Of a DNA stretch of 64,000 bases, positions 61,564-64,000 are shown piece after piece (within the stretch, counting starts at the first letter, position 1; each line of letters begins with the position of its first letter). The translations under genes and the position numbers were made by a program. Source of the stretch: Sulfolobus islandicus Y.N.15.51 (lineage in GTDB: Archaea > Thermoproteota > Thermoprotei_A > Sulfolobales > Sulfolobaceae); assembly GCF_000022485.1 (NCBI RefSeq), contig NC_012623.1:2728674-2792673 (forward strand), in the 5' to 3' direction. The notes under the pieces are model-generated. The model worked only from the letters and a program-made list of their open reading frames with translations, made no database searches and had not been told where the DNA came from.

Positions 61564-64000
61564 CTAACCCAAGGTTTTGCTTATCTCAGTCACAATTATA
61601 GTTTTTAATTTTTCAGTATTATCCCTTAGTAACTGTATGATTGCGGATATCACTACGTTCTCATCATATTCTTCTGTGACCCTACTTTTCAATAACGAAG
61701 TAAAGGGTTGCATAACTTTATCTAATTCAATAGTTGATAATGTATTGGATATTTCTTTTACATACTCCGCTAGTACGATTGCTTTATCTATTGAAGACTC
61801 AGAGGATTTTTGCCTTATACTACCAGATAGTTTAGATGCGATAGTTTTGCCTATATTATCCACTACTTGAACTATAATAGGTTCAATAATCTTCTTATAC
61901 TCGTCAACACCAGAAGTGGAAAATGATGCTGTATCAGCTATTAGGTTGACTTGAGAATTAAGAGATGATAGTATACTCGCAATTAGCTCTTTCTTTATGT
62001 ATTCTTTACTATTCTCATCTAGTTGGAAAGAAACTACTCGATATTGTGCACTTTGTATTCCTAATTTTTCTGCTAAGAATTCTATTAGTGTTACAGCATT
62101 TATTCCTACACTTCTGAACTTAGCAGCAGCTAATGGACATAGTGTAACTACTTTTCCATATCTTTCTCCTATAGCTCTAGCCATTAAGTCAGCTCTCTTC
62201 CCTAAACTCTTTTCTAGGATTGCACCAGAACAACCTTCAATCTTCTTAACTCTAAATCCCTTTTCGCTTAATCTTTTAATTACCTCATCTGAATACTCAG
62301 AGGAGAAACAAGCTACATGCAAGTTTATATTCTCATTACTTCCGTCAATAACAATAGACTTTAATAGCCTAAGCTCTAATGGCACTACTTCGAAAAATAC
62401 TTCTGCTCCAGCCAATTTAGAGTAGTCCTTATATGCTGTGGAGAATGTTCTGTAATCTTCAGGAGTAATAGTAATTATTTCTAATGAGTTGTTAACTGTA
62501 TCTAAATTTTGTTTCATTTTTTCTAAGAATCTATTCCCATTTCCACTTATATAATCTAGAAATCCACTATCTGCTGATGTGCCTACTACTTTAACTTTTA
62601 ATCCCATCTTTTTAAGTATTTTTAACGCAGTGATGGCTACTGCAGGATTACTTACAGCATTCTTGCCAACCCATAACACGAATTGACTATTTGGATCATT
62701 TACTGAGGCCAACTCTGGATCAGAAAAGATGGATAGTTCTACTGTTGGTTCCTCTGGTAATTTCTTAGCAACTAGACTGTTCAATTTGATCAATAGTGTT
62801 GAAATTGGAATTCGTGCTGGACATACTCCATCACAAAGACCACATTTATGACAGCCTGAAATCTCAGCTATTACACTATCCGGTATGTCAATGGAACCGT
62901 TTAATTCGTAATAAGCTATTGCACCCCTAACGAAATCAAACATACCCTTTGGAGCATAAGGCCATTGGGGAATTAGCCTATATTGTGGGCAAACAGTAAC
63001 ACACATTGAGCAATCTATACACATAAGGCTATAATCAGCGAAATCTTCCAAATACCTTCTCACATGCTTGAAACCCTCAACCTCGCCACCGGGAGACAAT
63101 CTTTTAACAAAGCCAATCGCAAACCTAAAGTTTAAGGCCTCCTGCTGCCTTCTTGGAATTTCTAGAATAGCCTTAGCCCTATTCTTAGGATCAAAAAGCT
63201 TGCCGGGATTAAAAATTTCATTCGGATCAGTCTCTTCCTTATACTTCCTTATAACTTCATATCTATCGACTCCTAGATCACTAAATGTTTTCCCCATACT
63301 GCTTAATCTATTTTTAGCATATTTGTGAGCAAAGATACCTATTGATAAAAGGGAACCATTAACTTTTACGAATTCGTCCATCATTAATGTGTTCTTAGCT
63401 AAATCATACAATATCTTCTTATCAACTGGACTTACTGAAATTTGAGTAAATGCATTAACTAAAAGGACCTCCCTTCTCTCTAAAGCTATATCTACATCAA
63501 ATCCACCATCAGGGGATAGCTCACCTAATTTGCCTATAGACTTTTCTAGATTCTTTAATAAATCTAAAAGCTTAGTATAATGTATTAGGCCATGTTGATG
63601 TATCAGTAGCCCTTGTGTTCTTAATGCTGCTGCAACGCCATGATTAAATGACCACCAACCAGTCCATTCTCCTTCAAAAACTTTGCCGCCATAAGATTGA
63701 GCGATCTTATAGATTTTCGGTTCGACTAGAGGTGATCTAGGAGATGGGTATAGTATTACCATATTCCATTTTTGAGGTTCGAATGGTGCCTTATACTTCT
63801 CAGCCATATATGTGGAAATATATGGACCCCTAACTTGAACGTGCCAAGCTGGAATTACTTCCCTATAAAACTCTCCCACTGCATGCATCATCTGATCCAA
63901 ATTATCGAAGGATATAATCATAGCTTCAGTTGGAGAGAAATTCCTAAGCTTTAACCCAGCTTTAGCTATTATCCCGGTAGTACCTTCCGCTCCACATACT
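61564..64000 (-). CDS. FAD-linked oxidase fused to Fe-S CCG-like domain (GlcD-GlcF type), partial
   Basis: The frame is open to the right edge; the ATG at 63921 is internal, because the text upstream reads 'VCGAEGTTGIIAKAGLKLR', the conserved FAD-domain motif of GlcD/D-lactate dehydrogenases. The visible 811 residues hold the rest of the FAD domain and FAD-oxidase C domain, two cluster motifs 'CIDCSMCVTVCP' and 'CHKCGLCDGVCP' (about 310-380), and a C-terminal region with 'VACFSSEYSDEVI' and 'LCPLAAAKF'. It would oxidise a 2-hydroxyacid and pass electrons on through Fe-S clusters. The N-terminus is outside the window. Confidence 0.85.
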   Translation of the reverse strand, partial: VCGAEGTTGIIAKAGLKLRNFSPTEAMIISFDNLDQMMHAVGEFYREVIPAWHVQVRGPYISTYMAEKYKAPFEPQKWNMVILYPSPRSPLVEPKIYKIAQSYGGKVFEGEWTGWWSFNHGVAAALRTQGLLIHQHGLIHYTKLLDLLKNLEKSIGKLGELSPDGGFDVDIALERREVLLVNAFTQISVSPVDKKILYDLAKNTLMMDEFVKVNGSLLSIGIFAHKYAKNRLSSMGKTFSDLGVDRYEVIRKYKEETDPNEIFNPGKLFDPKNRAKAILEIPRRQQEALNFRFAIGFVKRLSPGGEVEGFKHVRRYLEDFADYSLMCIDCSMCVTVCPQYRLIPQWPYAPKGMFDFVRGAIAYYELNGSIDIPDSVIAEISGCHKCGLCDGVCPARIPISTLLIKLNSLVAKKLPEEPTVELSIFSDPELASVNDPNSQFVLWVGKNAVSNPAVAITALKILKKMGLKVKVVGTSADSGFLDYISGNGNRFLEKMKQNLDTVNNSLEIITITPEDYRTFSTAYKDYSKLAGAEVFFEVVPLELRLLKSIVIDGSNENINLHVACFSSEYSDEVIKRLSEKGFRVKKIEGCSGAILEKSLGKRADLMARAIGERYGKVVTLCPLAAAKFRSVGINAVTLIEFLAEKLGIQSAQYRVVSFQLDENSKEYIKKELIASILSSLNSQVNLIADTASFSTSGVDEYKKIIEPIIVQVVDNIGKTIASKLSGSIRQKSSESSIDKAIVLAEYVKEISNTLSTIELDKVMQPFTSLLKSRVTEEYDENVVISAIIQLLRDNTEKLKTIIVTEISKTLG

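Overview
The window is archaeal, AT-rich DNA from the Sulfolobales, almost certainly Saccharolobus (Sulfolobus) solfataricus or a very close relative. The clearest markers are a 64-residue Sso7d-type chromatin protein, a zinc-containing ferredoxin, a UDP-sulfoquinovose synthase of the Agl3 type, secreted proteins with type IV pilin (class III) signals, many leaderless genes with a TATA box about 26 bp before the start codon, and a high density of IS elements. I found no rRNA gene, tRNA gene or CRISPR array.

Layout. 1-1278 is the cut end of an IS110-family element, and a second copy lies at 44379-46037. 1.3-12.8 kb is housekeeping metabolism: TenA, a class V aminotransferase, triosephosphate isomerase, a (methyl)citrate block on the minus strand (prpD-like, prpB-like, CBS protein, citrate synthase), divergent malate dehydrogenase, and Agl3. 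12.9-16.4 kb is accessory: a RecB/Cas4-like nuclease, a double-HTH regulator, and a VapBC toxin-antitoxin pair enclosed by a 198-bp direct repeat. 16.5-28.6 kb holds an M61 peptidase, ferredoxin, regulators, SfsA, a ferritin-like/VIT1 fusion, a BluB-like flavoprotein, a lipoamide-dehydrogenase-like enzyme and an MFS carrier. 28.7-31.8 kb carries a glutamine-synthetase-like enzyme coupled to an amidohydrolase, the split counterpart of FluG. 31.8-37.6 kb encodes a secreted sedolisin protease and a PNGase A-like protein 6 bp apart.

38-51 kb is the most unusual part. A minus-strand operon encodes a type IV pilin, two related membrane-anchored surface proteins and a large polytopic membrane protein. 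The pilin gene is repeated in inverted orientation 6.3 kb away. Between the two copies is a nest of IS elements: an IS5-like fragment, IS110, an IS1111-like gene split by a DDE element, and an IS1-family element. The duplicate carries the first codons of the next operon gene, so its direction of origin is clear.

51-64 kb returns to chromosomal genes: DUF2203, an orphan molybdenum hydroxylase large subunit, rhodanese, a second pilin-like protein, M1 aminopeptidase, endonuclease IV, two HAD phosphatases, an RNA methylase, an HTH/zinc-ribbon regulator, an RmlD-like protein and a fused FAD/Fe-S dehydrogenase that runs off the window.

Main second-look points: structured 498-bp leaders of the IS110 copies as candidate bridge RNA; the inverted pilin pair; two genes whose conserved N-termini are only reached from AUU starts with good Shine-Dalgarno sequences; the sedolisin/PNGase pair; and the vapBC module between direct repeats.
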